Source of the DNA: an uncultured Acidobacteriia bacterium
GTDB lineage: Bacteria; Acidobacteriota; Terriglobia; Bryobacterales; Bryobacteraceae
Assembly: GCA_903923395.1 (NCBI GenBank)
Contig: CAIXXM010000089.1
Location: 1 to 64,000 of the forward strand
Reading direction: 5' to 3'
DNA length: 64,000 nucleotides
Position 1 is the stretch's first letter; the number at the start of each line of letters is the position of its first letter. Of the stretch, positions 35,449 through 44,533 are shown in pieces. Below the pieces are notes generated by a model. It saw only the letters and a list, made by a program, of their open reading frames with translations, made no database searches and was not told where the DNA came from. The translations under genes and the position numbers were made by a program.

Positions 35449-36474
35449 ATGCGGCAATTGACGGATCATCCTTCGATCAATCACCCCGGCTACTTTCTCG
35501 AAAGCAGCTTCACGCCGGATGGTGCCGCGATCATCTTCACTTCTTACCGCACCGGCACGCCGCAGTTATTCCGCCTAAGTTATCCGGAGCTCGAGTTATC
35601 GCAACTCACCTCGGGCGGGGCGATTCATCCTTACTCCGCGGCGATCCGGGACAGCCGAGTTTTCTTTGTTCGCGGCGGCACGGTTTGCGAACTGCGCCTG
35701 GATACCGGCGGGGAACGGATCATCGCGGATTTCCCCGGTGCGCAATTGGGTGAAGTTTGCCCGGACTGGGCAGGCGACTGGCTCGTGGCCGCGGCAAAAC
35801 AGGGCAGTACGCGCGGCTTGGTCTGCGGGCGCGTGGATGGCACCGGCTGGCACTTCATTGCGTTCCCGCGCACGGTCATCCATCCCCAATTTCATCCACT
35901 GGAACCGGAATGGATTGAGTTTTCAGGCGACCCCGCCCCGCGCATGTATCGCGTTCGCCGGGATGGTACAGGTATGGAATGCCTCTATCAACACGAAAAT
36001 GACGAGTTTGTAGTGCATGAGACGTTCCTCGGCAACACGGGCGGCCTGGTCTTCACTGTCTGGCCGCGGCTGATCTGCCGCATGGACTGGACAACGCGGC
36101 AGATCACGACCATCGCCAACTTCAACGCCTGGCACATCACACCGAACCGGGCAGGCACAAAGATTCTCTGCGATACCAATCACCCTGATACGGGAATTTG
36201 GCTGGTGGATGCCGCCACCGGAACCCGTGACTTGGTTTGCGAACCGCAGGCCACTTGCCAGGGTACGCAGTGGAAGAAATCCACTTATGCACTGGCCGCT
36301 GATTTTGCCGCTGCCCAGACGGGAAACCTAAGTTGGATGGAAACGCCGGTGGATACTGTTTACGGTCCACAATGGACGCATCCGCACCCGGCCTTTTCCC
36401 ACGACGAGAAACACATTACTTTTACCAGTGACCGCACCGGCCACGCGCAGGTCTATCTCGCGGAGTTGCCATGA
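35449..36474 (+). CDS. Oligogalacturonide-lyase-like (PL22-type) beta-propeller protein
   Basis: 341 residues of WD40-like or TolB-type blades ('SFTPDGAAIIFTSYRTGTPQLFRLSY', 'CRMDWTTRQITTIANFNAWHITPNRAGTKILCDTNHPDTGIWLVD', 'HPHPAFSHDEKHITFTSDRTGHAQVYLAEL'). The His- and Gln-rich positions (HPQFHP, HETFLG, QWTHPHP) match metal-binding residues of oligogalacturonate lyases, which split unsaturated digalacturonate. No signal peptide, consistent with cytoplasmic oligosaccharide lyases. The assignment rests on pattern memory; a substrate other than pectin is quite possible. The gene lies nine bases after the amidase and overlaps the glycosyltransferase by four. Confidence 0.72.
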   Translation: MRQLTDHPSINHPGYFLESSFTPDGAAIIFTSYRTGTPQLFRLSYPELELSQLTSGGAIHPYSAAIRDSRVFFVRGGTVCELRLDTGGERIIADFPGAQLGEVCPDWAGDWLVAAAKQGSTRGLVCGRVDGTGWHFIAFPRTVIHPQFHPLEPEWIEFSGDPAPRMYRVRRDGTGMECLYQHENDEFVVHETFLGNTGGLVFTVWPRLICRMDWTTRQITTIANFNAWHITPNRAGTKILCDTNHPDTGIWLVDAATGTRDLVCEPQATCQGTQWKKSTYALAADFAAAQTGNLSWMETPVDTVYGPQWTHPHPAFSHDEKHITFTSDRTGHAQVYLAELP

Positions 36475-38231
36475 ACAAGACACTGCGTGATGTGCTGCTG
36501 CTCATCCTGCTGGTATTCGCTCTGCGCGTTCCGTTTCTGAACCAGGCGGTGGGTGGCGACGAACCTTACTATCTGGCTGCTGCCGAGCATGCCCAGATTG
36601 ACCCCTGGCATCCGAACCATACGACTTATATCTATGAAGGCCGCGAAGTAACTTTCCGCGGTTATCCGCATCCTCCGGGGAATGCCTGGTTTCAGGCGGC
36701 GATGCTCGCGCTCTGCGGCGACATCCGGGAAGTGCCGTTTCATACCGGCTACATCCTGTTTTCGCTTATCGCCGTGTTGGCAGTTTATGCGCTGGGCCGC
36801 AAGTTTTCCACGCAGCCTCTGCTCGCGGCGCTGCTCTTTCTGGCTGTTCCGGTCTTTGTGATCAACGGCAACACCATGGAATCTGACCTGCCCTATGTAT
36901 CGCTCCTGCTGGCGGGCTTTGCGTTCTATGTTTGGGAACGGCGCATCGCCGCAGCCTGTCTGCTGGCGCTGGCAGCGATGGTGTCCTATCAATCCTTCCT
37001 CGCGCTGCCCATTCTGTTGCTCTATGACCGCAAAGGTCTTCGCTCCTGGCTGCCCGCCGCAACGCCGATTCTGACTCTGATCGCATGGCAGGTTTTTGAG
37101 AAGATCACCTCGGGCCAGTTTCCGGCGGAAGTTACTGCCGGCTATCTCAGCAGCGAGGGCTTGAACCGGCTTCCGCGCAAGATCGAGAACGCCCTCGGGC
37201 TCTTCGTGCATTCGTGGTTCATGATCTTCCCACTGCTGGTGCCTGCTGCTTTGTATGGAGCGTGGAAGCGGCGGGAGTGGTTCCTGGGCGGCTGGATTGT
37301 GCTCTATCTCGGTGCCGCGATGGTGCTGTTCTACTCCGGTGCGGCGCGTTATGTTTTCCCCATCGCCGCTCCGCTGGCACTGCTGGCTTCCCGCATGCCG
37401 AAGAGCTTTGTCTGGCCGGGCTTCGCGCTGCAGTTGATCCTCTCTGTCTCGCTCGCCACGGTGAATTATCAGCAATGGAATGCCTACCGCGATTTCGCCC
37501 GTGCACTGGACCTGCAGCCCGGCCACACCTGGGCCAATGGCGAATGGGGCCTGCGCTTCTATCTGGAGGAAAAAGGCGCTTTGCCGCTGCACCGGAACCA
37601 GTTGATTGCAGCGGGTGACATGGTGGTGACCAATGACCTTGGCTATCCCGTTTCCTTCCGGCATGGTGGCAGCCGCCTGGTCTCCGCCGCTGCTGCCGAC
37701 GTGGACTCCACAGTGCCTCTGCGTTTGATCGGCATCGGCTCCCACGCCGGGTACGCCACCGCTGCGCAGGGCTTTCTGCCCTTCGCCATTGCCTTCGGCC
37801 CCATTGATCATCTGCATGCCGAACGACTGGTCGAAAAGAAACCCGTCCGCAGCTGGCTCGATATGAGCGCCGCGGATTTTGAAGATCATGCGATTTCCGG
37901 GACCTATTCGCTCGAAGGGAACAGCTTCCGCTGGGTAGCGGGAACATCGTCCTTCCTGCTGAAGGCCCCCGCTGCACCGGCCCGGGTCGCGGCGGAGTTC
38001 TCCATTCACGAGATGGCCAAAGCGCGCAAGATCACCCTGCTGGTGGATAACCGGCCCGTCGCCACGCTGGATTGCCCCGGGCCGGGAACGTACAACATCC
38101 AAAGCGCTGCGCCGGTGCAGGCCACCGGGGCAGTCCAAATCACGCTGCAGGCGGACAAATCCTTCTCGGTTCCCGGGGACAGCCGGACACTGGCCTTGAT
38201 CCTGACCGGCATCGGGTTCCGGGCCAATTGA
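36471..38231 (+). CDS. ArnT-like GT39/GT83-type membrane glycosyltransferase
   Basis: 586 residues. The first half has 8-10 hydrophobic helices, and the first luminal loop carries the acidic pair of GT-C enzymes ('NQAVGGDEPYYLAAAEHAQIDPWHPNHT'). The second half is a periplasmic globular region that ends in a beta-sandwich-like stretch. GT-C enzymes of this family move sugars from polyprenyl phosphate donors to lipids or proteins on the periplasmic face. The acceptor is unknown. Coupled to the upstream propeller gene by ATGA. Confidence 0.82.
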   Translation: MNKTLRDVLLLILLVFALRVPFLNQAVGGDEPYYLAAAEHAQIDPWHPNHTTYIYEGREVTFRGYPHPPGNAWFQAAMLALCGDIREVPFHTGYILFSLIAVLAVYALGRKFSTQPLLAALLFLAVPVFVINGNTMESDLPYVSLLLAGFAFYVWERRIAAACLLALAAMVSYQSFLALPILLLYDRKGLRSWLPAATPILTLIAWQVFEKITSGQFPAEVTAGYLSSEGLNRLPRKIENALGLFVHSWFMIFPLLVPAALYGAWKRREWFLGGWIVLYLGAAMVLFYSGAARYVFPIAAPLALLASRMPKSFVWPGFALQLILSVSLATVNYQQWNAYRDFARALDLQPGHTWANGEWGLRFYLEEKGALPLHRNQLIAAGDMVVTNDLGYPVSFRHGGSRLVSAAAADVDSTVPLRLIGIGSHAGYATAAQGFLPFAIAFGPIDHLHAERLVEKKPVRSWLDMSAADFEDHAISGTYSLEGNSFRWVAGTSSFLLKAPAAPARVAAEFSIHEMAKARKITLLVDNRPVATLDCPGPGTYNIQSAAPVQATGAVQITLQADKSFSVPGDSRTLALILTGIGFRAN

Positions 38232-38242
38232 TACGTTCGCGG

Positions 38243-38248
38243 TATCCT
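38243..38248 (+). promoter_or_regulatory. Putative -10 hexamer TATCCT of a leaderless yggX transcript
   Basis: TATCCT ends seven bases before ATG 38256 (GTGGTTT between), with no Shine-Dalgarno. Confidence 0.45.
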
Positions 38249-38255
38249 GTGGTTT

Positions 38256-38555
38256 ATGCCCGCTCCTGACAGCCAAGCAGCTCCCCGCATGGTCTTCTGC
38301 GTCAAGTTCCAGAAGGAAATGGAAGGTTTGAGCGAAGTGCCTTTTGAAGGCCACCCCCTCGGCCAGAGAATCTACGAGAACGTTTCGAAGGAAGCCTGGA
38401 AGATGTGGGTCGAGCACATGAAGATGCTCATGAACGAATACCGCCTCAATCTGGGAACGGCCGAAGCGCAGAACTTCATCATCCAGCAGATGGAACAGTA
38501 CTTCTTCGGAGAAGGCGCCGCGCTGCCGCCCGATTACGTGCCGCAGAAGCACTAG
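38256..38555 (+). CDS. yggX: Fe(II)-trafficking protein, YggX family
   Basis: 99 residues; the core matches YggX closely (VFCVKFQKEMEGLSEVPF, GQRIYENVSKEAWKMW, 'NEYRLNLGTAEAQNFIIQQMEQYFF'), including the conserved Cys of VFC. In enterobacteria YggX protects iron-sulfur clusters from oxidants. The N terminus is about ten residues longer than in E. coli; a second in-frame ATG at 38289 would give the usual length. It is followed four bases later by an FAD oxidoreductase. Confidence 0.93.
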   Translation: MPAPDSQAAPRMVFCVKFQKEMEGLSEVPFEGHPLGQRIYENVSKEAWKMWVEHMKMLMNEYRLNLGTAEAQNFIIQQMEQYFFGEGAALPPDYVPQKH

Positions 38556-38558
38556 TTC

Positions 38559-40148
38559 ATGGCTCAGAAGACCGCTCTTATCATCGGGGCCGGCCCCGCA
38601 GGGCTCACCGCTGCGTTTGAATTCGTCAAACGCTCGGACATCAGACCCGTTGTCCTGGAAAAAAGCGACTACGTGGGAGGCATCTCCCGGACGGTCCGCT
38701 ACAAGGGCAACCGCATTGATATTGGCGGCCACCGCTTCTTTTCGAAGTCGGACAGGGTGATGAAGTGGTGGATGGACGTCATGCCGGTGGAAGCCGGGCA
38801 GGGCGACGCGCAGACCATCGCTTACCAGAACCAGAAACGCACGGTCTCCACCGCCGGTGCCGAAGCCGACCCGAAGACTACGGACCGGGTCATGCTGATC
38901 CGCAACCGCAAGAGCCGCATTTACTTCCTGCGCCAGTTCTTTGATTACCCCATCAAGCTGAGTGCCGATACGCTCAGCAAGCTGGGTATTGCCCGCACCA
39001 TCAAGATCGGTATCAGCTACACCTGGGCGGTGCTGCACCGCACCATGCCGGAGACGACGCTCGAACAGTTCCTGATCAACCGCTTCGGACGCGAACTCTA
39101 TCTCACCTTCTTCAAGTCCTACACAGAAAAGGTTTGGGGCGTGCCGTGCGACAAGATCTCCGCGGAATGGGGCGCGCAACGGATCAAAGGTCTTTCGATT
39201 ACCAAGGCCATCGGCCACTTTCTAAAGAAGGCTTTCGAATCGAAGAAACCAGCCGATATCTCGCAGAAGGGCACCGAAACCTCTCTCATTGAGAAGTTCA
39301 TGTACCCCAAGCTTGGCCCCGGACAGCTTTGGGAATTCGTGGCGGAAGATGTGCAGGCCAAGGGCGGCACGGTGGAGATGTTCTGGAACGTGGAGAAACT
39401 CTACGCGGACGGTTTCCGTATTACCGCGGCCGATGCAGTGAACTCCCAAACTGGCGAACGGCGGCACATTACCGCGGATTACTTCTTTTCCACCATGCCT
39501 ATCAAGGAATTGATGCGCTGCCTGGAAGCTCCCGTACCCGCGCCGGTGCTGGATGTCAGTGACAATCTGGTGTACCGCGACTTCATTACCGTCGGCCTGC
39601 TCTTATCCAAGTTGAAGGTCAAAGAAGAAACCCCGCAGGGTTCGCGGCTGCTCTCTGATAACTGGATCTACATACAGGAACCGGATGTGGTGGTGGGGCG
39701 CATGCAGATCTTCAATAACTGGAGTCCCTATCTGGTGGCGGACCAAAGCAAGGTCTGGATCGGCCTGGAGTACTTCTGTTATGAGTCCGATGATCTCTGG
39801 AAACAGTCTGACGAAGCGATGATTGCGCTCGCCAAGGCCGAGATCGCGAAGATTGGAATCATTGAAGAGGCGGACGTGCTGGATGCCTGTGTGATCCGTG
39901 TTCCGAAGACTTATCCTGCTTACTTCGGCGCCTACGAACGCTTCGATGAAGTCAAAGATTACATCAGCAAGTTTGAAAACCTGTTCCTGGTGGGCCGCAA
40001 TGGCATGCATAAGTACAACAACCAGGATCACTCCATGCTCACGGCCATGACTGCGGTGGACAATATTCTCGAAGGCCGCGTGGATAAGTCAAACATCTGG
40101 GCGCTCAACACCGAGATGGAGTATCACGAAAGCAAAGACGGCAAATAG
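38559..40148 (+). CDS. FAD-dependent NAD(P)/amine-oxidase-like oxidoreductase (UDP-galactopyranose-mutase-like)
   Basis: 529 residues with an N-terminal dinucleotide-binding fold ([16 protein letters not shown]) and '[30 protein letters not shown]', as in COG1232-type proteins related to protoporphyrinogen oxidase and UDP-galactopyranose mutase. The C-terminal '[29 protein letters not shown]' completes the FAD site. Such proteins often sit beside polysaccharide or glycolipid genes, and the glycosyltransferase two genes upstream fits; the reaction is not determined. Intact, with the start at ATG 38559. Confidence 0.87.
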   Translation: MAQKTALIIGAGPAGLTAAFEFVKRSDIRPVVLEKSDYVGGISRTVRYKGNRIDIGGHRFFSKSDRVMKWWMDVMPVEAGQGDAQTIAYQNQKRTVSTAGAEADPKTTDRVMLIRNRKSRIYFLRQFFDYPIKLSADTLSKLGIARTIKIGISYTWAVLHRTMPETTLEQFLINRFGRELYLTFFKSYTEKVWGVPCDKISAEWGAQRIKGLSITKAIGHFLKKAFESKKPADISQKGTETSLIEKFMYPKLGPGQLWEFVAEDVQAKGGTVEMFWNVEKLYADGFRITAADAVNSQTGERRHITADYFFSTMPIKELMRCLEAPVPAPVLDVSDNLVYRDFITVGLLLSKLKVKEETPQGSRLLSDNWIYIQEPDVVVGRMQIFNNWSPYLVADQSKVWIGLEYFCYESDDLWKQSDEAMIALAKAEIAKIGIIEEADVLDACVIRVPKTYPAYFGAYERFDEVKDYISKFENLFLVGRNGMHKYNNQDHSMLTAMTAVDNILEGRVDKSNIWALNTEMEYHESKDGK

Positions 40149-40188
40149 ACTCCCCCTTGTGCAGGAGCTTGATTTCAGCGCACACTAA

Positions 40189-40203
40189 GAGGCAAGCTGC
40201 CTC
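40189..40203 (+). promoter_or_regulatory. Hairpin that buries the ribosome-binding site of the deacetylase-caspase gene
   Basis: GAGGCA (40189-40194), loop AGC, TGCCTC (40198-40203), with the ATG starting at 40204. The only Shine-Dalgarno candidate, AAGAGG (40187-40192), lies in the 5' arm, so the 6-bp GC-rich stem would hide it. This suggests low or conditional translation. Confidence 0.5.
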
Positions 40204-42888
40204 ATGTCCCGCCGTTGGAAGTTCCTTCTTTTTGCAATTCTTCTCTCTACCTCTGCCGCCGGCATCTGGTACCGCTGGCTGCGGGTCCAGCCAGACCCGG
40301 CGGTTGCTGCATCACTCCAAAGCGTTACCTTGGCGTACCGCAAGATCATCATCCTGATGGATGGAGCCGCCGCGCTCGATGATCTCACGCGTGCCCGCTG
40401 CCGCACCGCCGGGCGAATCCTTTTCGATGAAAAGCAGCAGGCGCTGGCGCGGCTGGAAAGCGCGGCCACGGGCAATGCAGCAGTCAGCCGCCAAATCCTC
40501 CGTTACATCCGCACCACCGTGCCTCATGACGCCGACCGGCTCGCCTTCCTGGATCTGCTGGAAGCCATGGCCGCCCCTGCCGCGGCACCCGATGCCGACG
40601 TGAAAGCGGAACTGGATGATGTGCGCTCCATACAGAACAGCTACCGCGAAGAAGTCAGCCGGATCTTCTCCCAATTCGCCACCCGGGGTCCGCAGGGGAA
40701 GCGCGAAAAGTGGGATAGCTATGTGGCGTGGCTGAAGAAATCTCTCAACCGCGAAAAGATTCTGGCGGATTACACCGATATCATCACCGATGAAATCTCG
40801 GAGTTGGCCGCCGTACAGCGTGGAAGGATTGTAACGTCGATCGCCGGAGTGGTTCCGCCGAAACTGCAGGAACCCGGGCATGGGGATAACGAACATGAAG
40901 TTTCCGGCGTTTCTTTCGAGCCGAAGACCGTCGCCCTGACCTTTGACGACGGGCCGCACCCGCGCTACACGGAGGAAGTCGCGGCGCTGCTTCGGAAGTA
41001 CGGCATCCGTGCGGCTTTCTTTGAAGTTGGGCGCAGCCTGGGCACCGTGACGGGTCCTGAAAAGACGGTAAAGCTGCTCAAGACTGCGGAGATCTCCAAG
41101 CGCCTGCTCGACGCGGGGCACACCATCGCGAACCACACCTTTTCGCACCGCGCTTTACCGAAACTGACAGACGCCGAGCGCGAAGAGGAGATTGCCTCGA
41201 CGTCGCTGCTGCTGGAGAAGGCCAACGGCGTGAAGCCGGTTCTGTTCCGTCCGCCGTATGGTGCCAGAACGGCGCCCGTATTGCAGGAAATCAATGCTGC
41301 CGGCTTGCGGAACGTGATGTGGAATATTGACTCCGAAGACTGGGCCGACCCCATTCCGGAGTCCGTCGCGGCGAGGGTCATTCATCAGTTGAACGTGAAC
41401 CACCGCGGCATCATCCTGTTCCATGACACGCACAAACAGGGCGTTCTGGCACTCCCCATCGTCTTGAACGAACTGGTGCAGCAGAACTATACCTTCCTCG
41501 CGTATGACGGCAAGGAGTTCCGGAAGTCTTTGCCCCCGGTGGGTGCGGAGCGTTCAGTGGAAAACGTGGATAGCGCGCCGCCAGCCGTTAGTGACCGGCC
41601 CAGTCCGTACCGCAAGAGTTGGGCCGTTATTATCGGCATCAATGATTACAAGAACTGGCCCCAACTCCGGTATCCGGTCAACGATGCCAATGCCATTGAG
41701 CAGACGCTGATTACCAAGTTCGGATTCGCGAAGGAGAATATCCGCAAGTTACTCAACGGCGATGCGACGAGGCAAAGGATCATGCAGGTGCTGGGCGATG
41801 AGTTGACCGATGCGGGCAAGGTTTCCCGCGAAGACCGCGTCTTCTTTTTCTTCGCGGGGCACGGTGCCACGCGCACCCTGGCGGACAACCGGCAACTGGG
41901 CTTTCTCATCCCCGCCGATGCCGACCAAAGTAACTATTACTCAACTGCCATCAGCATGAACTCCATACGGGAAGCCTGTGATCTCATTCCCGCCAAGCAC
42001 ATTTACTTCGTGATGGATTCCTGTTACAGCGGGCTCGCTCTCACCCGCGGGGCCGGGACCGTGAGCAGTGACCGCAGTTATCTGGATGAAATCACGAAGC
42101 GGACAGCGCGCCAGATCCTGACCGCGGGCGGTGCCGACCAAATGGTGGCGGATGATGGCCCCAACGGCCATTCCGTCTTCACCTGGGCTTTGTTGCAAGG
42201 CCTGGACGGCAAAGCAGATCTGGATCACAACGGGATCATTACCGCCTCCGAACTGGGGGCTTACATCAGCCCGATTGTTTCGAACTTCTCCAAGCAGACG
42301 CCCGTGATGGGGAACCTGATCGGCAGTGAAGGCGGCGAATTCATTTTTGAACTGCAACCTGAGGCCCTGGGTCCGCTGACACAGCAGTATGAGGATAAGG
42401 CGATGCGCTTGAATGGTCAGTTAGCAGCGCTGGAAAGAGAAATTGCAGCCAAGCAGAAGGAGTTGCTGCAGTTGACGCAAAGCGTGCAGGCCGCATCGGC
42501 GAAACCTGTTTCCATGCCCAAGCCGCAGCCCAGAATGCGTGCCTATGAGATGGACCGCACGGCACGCCAACTCTTCCGGGCGAAGAAGTACGACGAAGCG
42601 CTCGCCCTTTTGCAACAGGCTGTGGAGATCAAGCCGAACGATGCAATCTTGCTGAATAATCTGGGCTTTCTCTACTACGAAGCGGGGCGCTATAACGAAT
42701 CCGTCGCCTGGCTGGAGAAGACGCTGCAGGTCGATCCGAACCGCAAGGAAGCGCAGGGCAACATTGCCTACGCTTACTGGAAGTTGAACCGGAAAGCGGA
42801 GGCGAAACAGCATTTCGAGCGGTATCTGGAGCTCTTTCCTGCATCGCCCAAAGCACCGGAAGTGAAGCGGATTCTGCAGACGTTATAG
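40204..42888 (+). CDS. Membrane-anchored fusion: polysaccharide deacetylase, caspase-like peptidase, EF-hand loop, coiled coil, TPRs
   Basis: 894 residues. An N-terminal membrane anchor (residues 5-24) and a helical region precede a NodB/CE4 deacetylase domain: TFDDGPHP (246-253; D248, D249), zinc histidines H311 and H315 (HTFSH), RPPYG (349-353) and LFHDTH (H407). A peptidase C14 caspase-like domain follows (about 472-715) with the catalytic dyad H553 (AGHG) and C607 (DSCYSG). Residues 672-683 are a complete EF-hand calcium loop (D672, D674, N676, G677, I679, E683). Then a coiled coil (about 723-765) and C-terminal TPRs (about 785-890). Expected activities are N-deacetylation of a cell-wall or exopolysaccharide and Cys-dependent proteolysis outside the cytoplasm. 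All catalytic residues are present and the frame is continuous. Confidence 0.92.
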   Translation: MSRRWKFLLFAILLSTSAAGIWYRWLRVQPDPAVAASLQSVTLAYRKIIILMDGAAALDDLTRARCRTAGRILFDEKQQALARLESAATGNAAVSRQILRYIRTTVPHDADRLAFLDLLEAMAAPAAAPDADVKAELDDVRSIQNSYREEVSRIFSQFATRGPQGKREKWDSYVAWLKKSLNREKILADYTDIITDEISELAAVQRGRIVTSIAGVVPPKLQEPGHGDNEHEVSGVSFEPKTVALTFDDGPHPRYTEEVAALLRKYGIRAAFFEVGRSLGTVTGPEKTVKLLKTAEISKRLLDAGHTIANHTFSHRALPKLTDAEREEEIASTSLLLEKANGVKPVLFRPPYGARTAPVLQEINAAGLRNVMWNIDSEDWADPIPESVAARVIHQLNVNHRGIILFHDTHKQGVLALPIVLNELVQQNYTFLAYDGKEFRKSLPPVGAERSVENVDSAPPAVSDRPSPYRKSWAVIIGINDYKNWPQLRYPVNDANAIEQTLITKFGFAKENIRKLLNGDATRQRIMQVLGDELTDAGKVSREDRVFFFFAGHGATRTLADNRQLGFLIPADADQSNYYSTAISMNSIREACDLIPAKHIYFVMDSCYSGLALTRGAGTVSSDRSYLDEITKRTARQILTAGGADQMVADDGPNGHSVFTWALLQGLDGKADLDHNGIITASELGAYISPIVSNFSKQTPVMGNLIGSEGGEFIFELQPEALGPLTQQYEDKAMRLNGQLAALEREIAAKQKELLQLTQSVQAASAKPVSMPKPQPRMRAYEMDRTARQLFRAKKYDEALALLQQAVEIKPNDAILLNNLGFLYYEAGRYNESVAWLEKTLQVDPNRKEAQGNIAYAYWKLNRKAEAKQHFERYLELFPASPKAPEVKRILQTL

Positions 42889-42907
42889 AGGGCTGCGCGG
42901 GCTTTGC

Positions 42908-44512
42908 TTAAGCTGACGCCCGCTTCATCCTCGCCTTCTTTGTTTCGGGAGAAGCTTCCCGGACGCGGGTAAACTCAGCATCAATCTTCTGCCACTGCGC
43001 CGCCAGCTTCGAAGCCACTTCGGGCTGGGTGTGGATGAGATCGTGCTGCTCGCTGCGGTCTTTCTTCAAATCGTAGAGTTCCCAGGTGCCGTCTTTACCG
43101 GTCGCAATCAGCTTGGTGTCACCAACGCGGAGGGCACGGTTGTTGTTGTGATTAAAGTACAGCCAGTCATGGATGCGGGTGCCATCTTTCTGGAATGCAG
43201 GCGAGAGACTCTTGCCAGAAACCGCCGGGACTTTGCCACCGGCGAGGTCAATCAGGGTCGGCGCAAAGTCAACGAAGTGGCAAGGGTCATGCCGCAGTTT
43301 GCCTTTGTCCTTGATGCCATTGGGCCAGGTGACGATCATGGGCGACGAGATACCGCCCTCATTGACCCAGCTCTTATGCAGGCGGAAGGGTGCGTTGGAG
43401 TTGCTGGCCCAGCCGGGGCCCAGGCCGAGGTGGGTCGCGGCAGAACCGAGGGGTGCGGAGGAATCGTGCCCATCGCCGCGGATGAGTTGCTCCGAACTGG
43501 CACCATTGTCTGAAAGGAAGATCACGACGGTGTCTTTGGTTTGCCCCATGGCTTCAATCTGCGCGAGAACCCGACCGATTTCGAGATCCATGCGGGTGAT
43601 CATCGCCGCATGAATCGCCATCTTCGTGCGTTGCAGCTTTTTCTGCTCCGCATTTAACGTGGACCACGGCAGCGCCTTCGAGATTTCCCCTGGCCCGATT
43701 TTGGCGATCAGTTCTGCATCCGGCGTATTCCAGGGGGTCCACATGTTTGGTTCCAGCGGCGCGAGCGCACAGTTGATGAGGCCCATTCGGGTCATCTTCT
43801 GCCATTTCTTCTCGCGGGCCGTGTCCCAGCCTTCTGAAAACTTTTCGGCATAGCGGTCAATATCAGCCTGCGGCGCCTGCAACGGGAAGTGCGGCGCGTG
43901 CGGAGCGAGATAGAGGAAGAACGGCGACGCAGCGTGATTCGCGGCGTGGTCTTTCAGGAAGTCAATCGCGTAGTTGGAGATCGCCGTCGTGGAGTAGTAA
44001 TCCGGCCCGGGCTTCGGCAGCGGCTTCCCATCGAGTTCGTGGTAGTTCTGCGTGAAGAAACGCAGTTCATCGAGCATTGTGTAGCTGCGGTCGAAACCGA
44101 CGCCGCCCTCCATGGCTGAGAACTTCAGGTGCCATTTGCCGGAGTGATACGAACGGTAACCGAGGGGCTTCAGATGCTCCGGAAGGAACGTTGTGGCGGC
44201 AGGCGTCTTGCCTGGCGTCATGATGTCGCAGGCCGTTTCCTGCGCGTACTGCCCCGTCATCAGGCAACTGCGGGACGGGCCGCAGCGCGCCGTGGAGTAG
44301 GCCTGCGTGAAACGGAGTCCCTGCGCCGCAAGACGGTCGAGGTTCGGCGTCTCGACTTCACCGCCGAAACAGCCGGCGTCAGAGAAGCCCATATCGTCCG
44401 CAAGAACAATCAGGAAGTTGGGCTTCTTTGCGGGGGCAGCGAACGCCCTTGCGGCAGCGGCAGTTTGCAGAGCGGCAGCAGCAGTTTGCAGAAAGGTGCG
44501 GCGGGTAAGCAT
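42908..44512 (-). CDS. Sulfatase (formylglycine-dependent, exported)
   Basis: 534 residues with a Tat-like leader (LTRRTFLQT...ARAFAAP). Metal-binding 'LADDMGFSD' (D39, D40) and the formylglycine site C77 in ARCGPSRSCLMTGQ (R81) define an active S1 sulfatase; 'FLSDNGASSEQL' provides later ligands. Length and pattern fit arylsulfatase A-type enzymes. It is the last gene of a minus-strand run with a hydrolase, a sialate O-acetylesterase and an oxidoreductase, which points to use of a sulfated and acetylated glycan. Confidence 0.93.
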   Translation of the reverse strand: MLTRRTFLQTAAAALQTAAAARAFAAPAKKPNFLIVLADDMGFSDAGCFGGEVETPNLDRLAAQGLRFTQAYSTARCGPSRSCLMTGQYAQETACDIMTPGKTPAATTFLPEHLKPLGYRSYHSGKWHLKFSAMEGGVGFDRSYTMLDELRFFTQNYHELDGKPLPKPGPDYYSTTAISNYAIDFLKDHAANHAASPFFLYLAPHAPHFPLQAPQADIDRYAEKFSEGWDTAREKKWQKMTRMGLINCALAPLEPNMWTPWNTPDAELIAKIGPGEISKALPWSTLNAEQKKLQRTKMAIHAAMITRMDLEIGRVLAQIEAMGQTKDTVVIFLSDNGASSEQLIRGDGHDSSAPLGSAATHLGLGPGWASNSNAPFRLHKSWVNEGGISSPMIVTWPNGIKDKGKLRHDPCHFVDFAPTLIDLAGGKVPAVSGKSLSPAFQKDGTRIHDWLYFNHNNNRALRVGDTKLIATGKDGTWELYDLKKDRSEQHDLIHTQPEVASKLAAQWQKIDAEFTRVREASPETKKARMKRASA

Positions 44513-44533
44513 GATTGACTTCCCGCTATTACA

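Noticed and set aside
36453-39218. 921-codon open frame on the minus strand
   Set aside because: It runs antisense across the glycosyltransferase, yggX and part of the FAD oxidoreductase, all of which have strong family matches; it shows no recognisable domain and is an effect of high GC at third codon positions.
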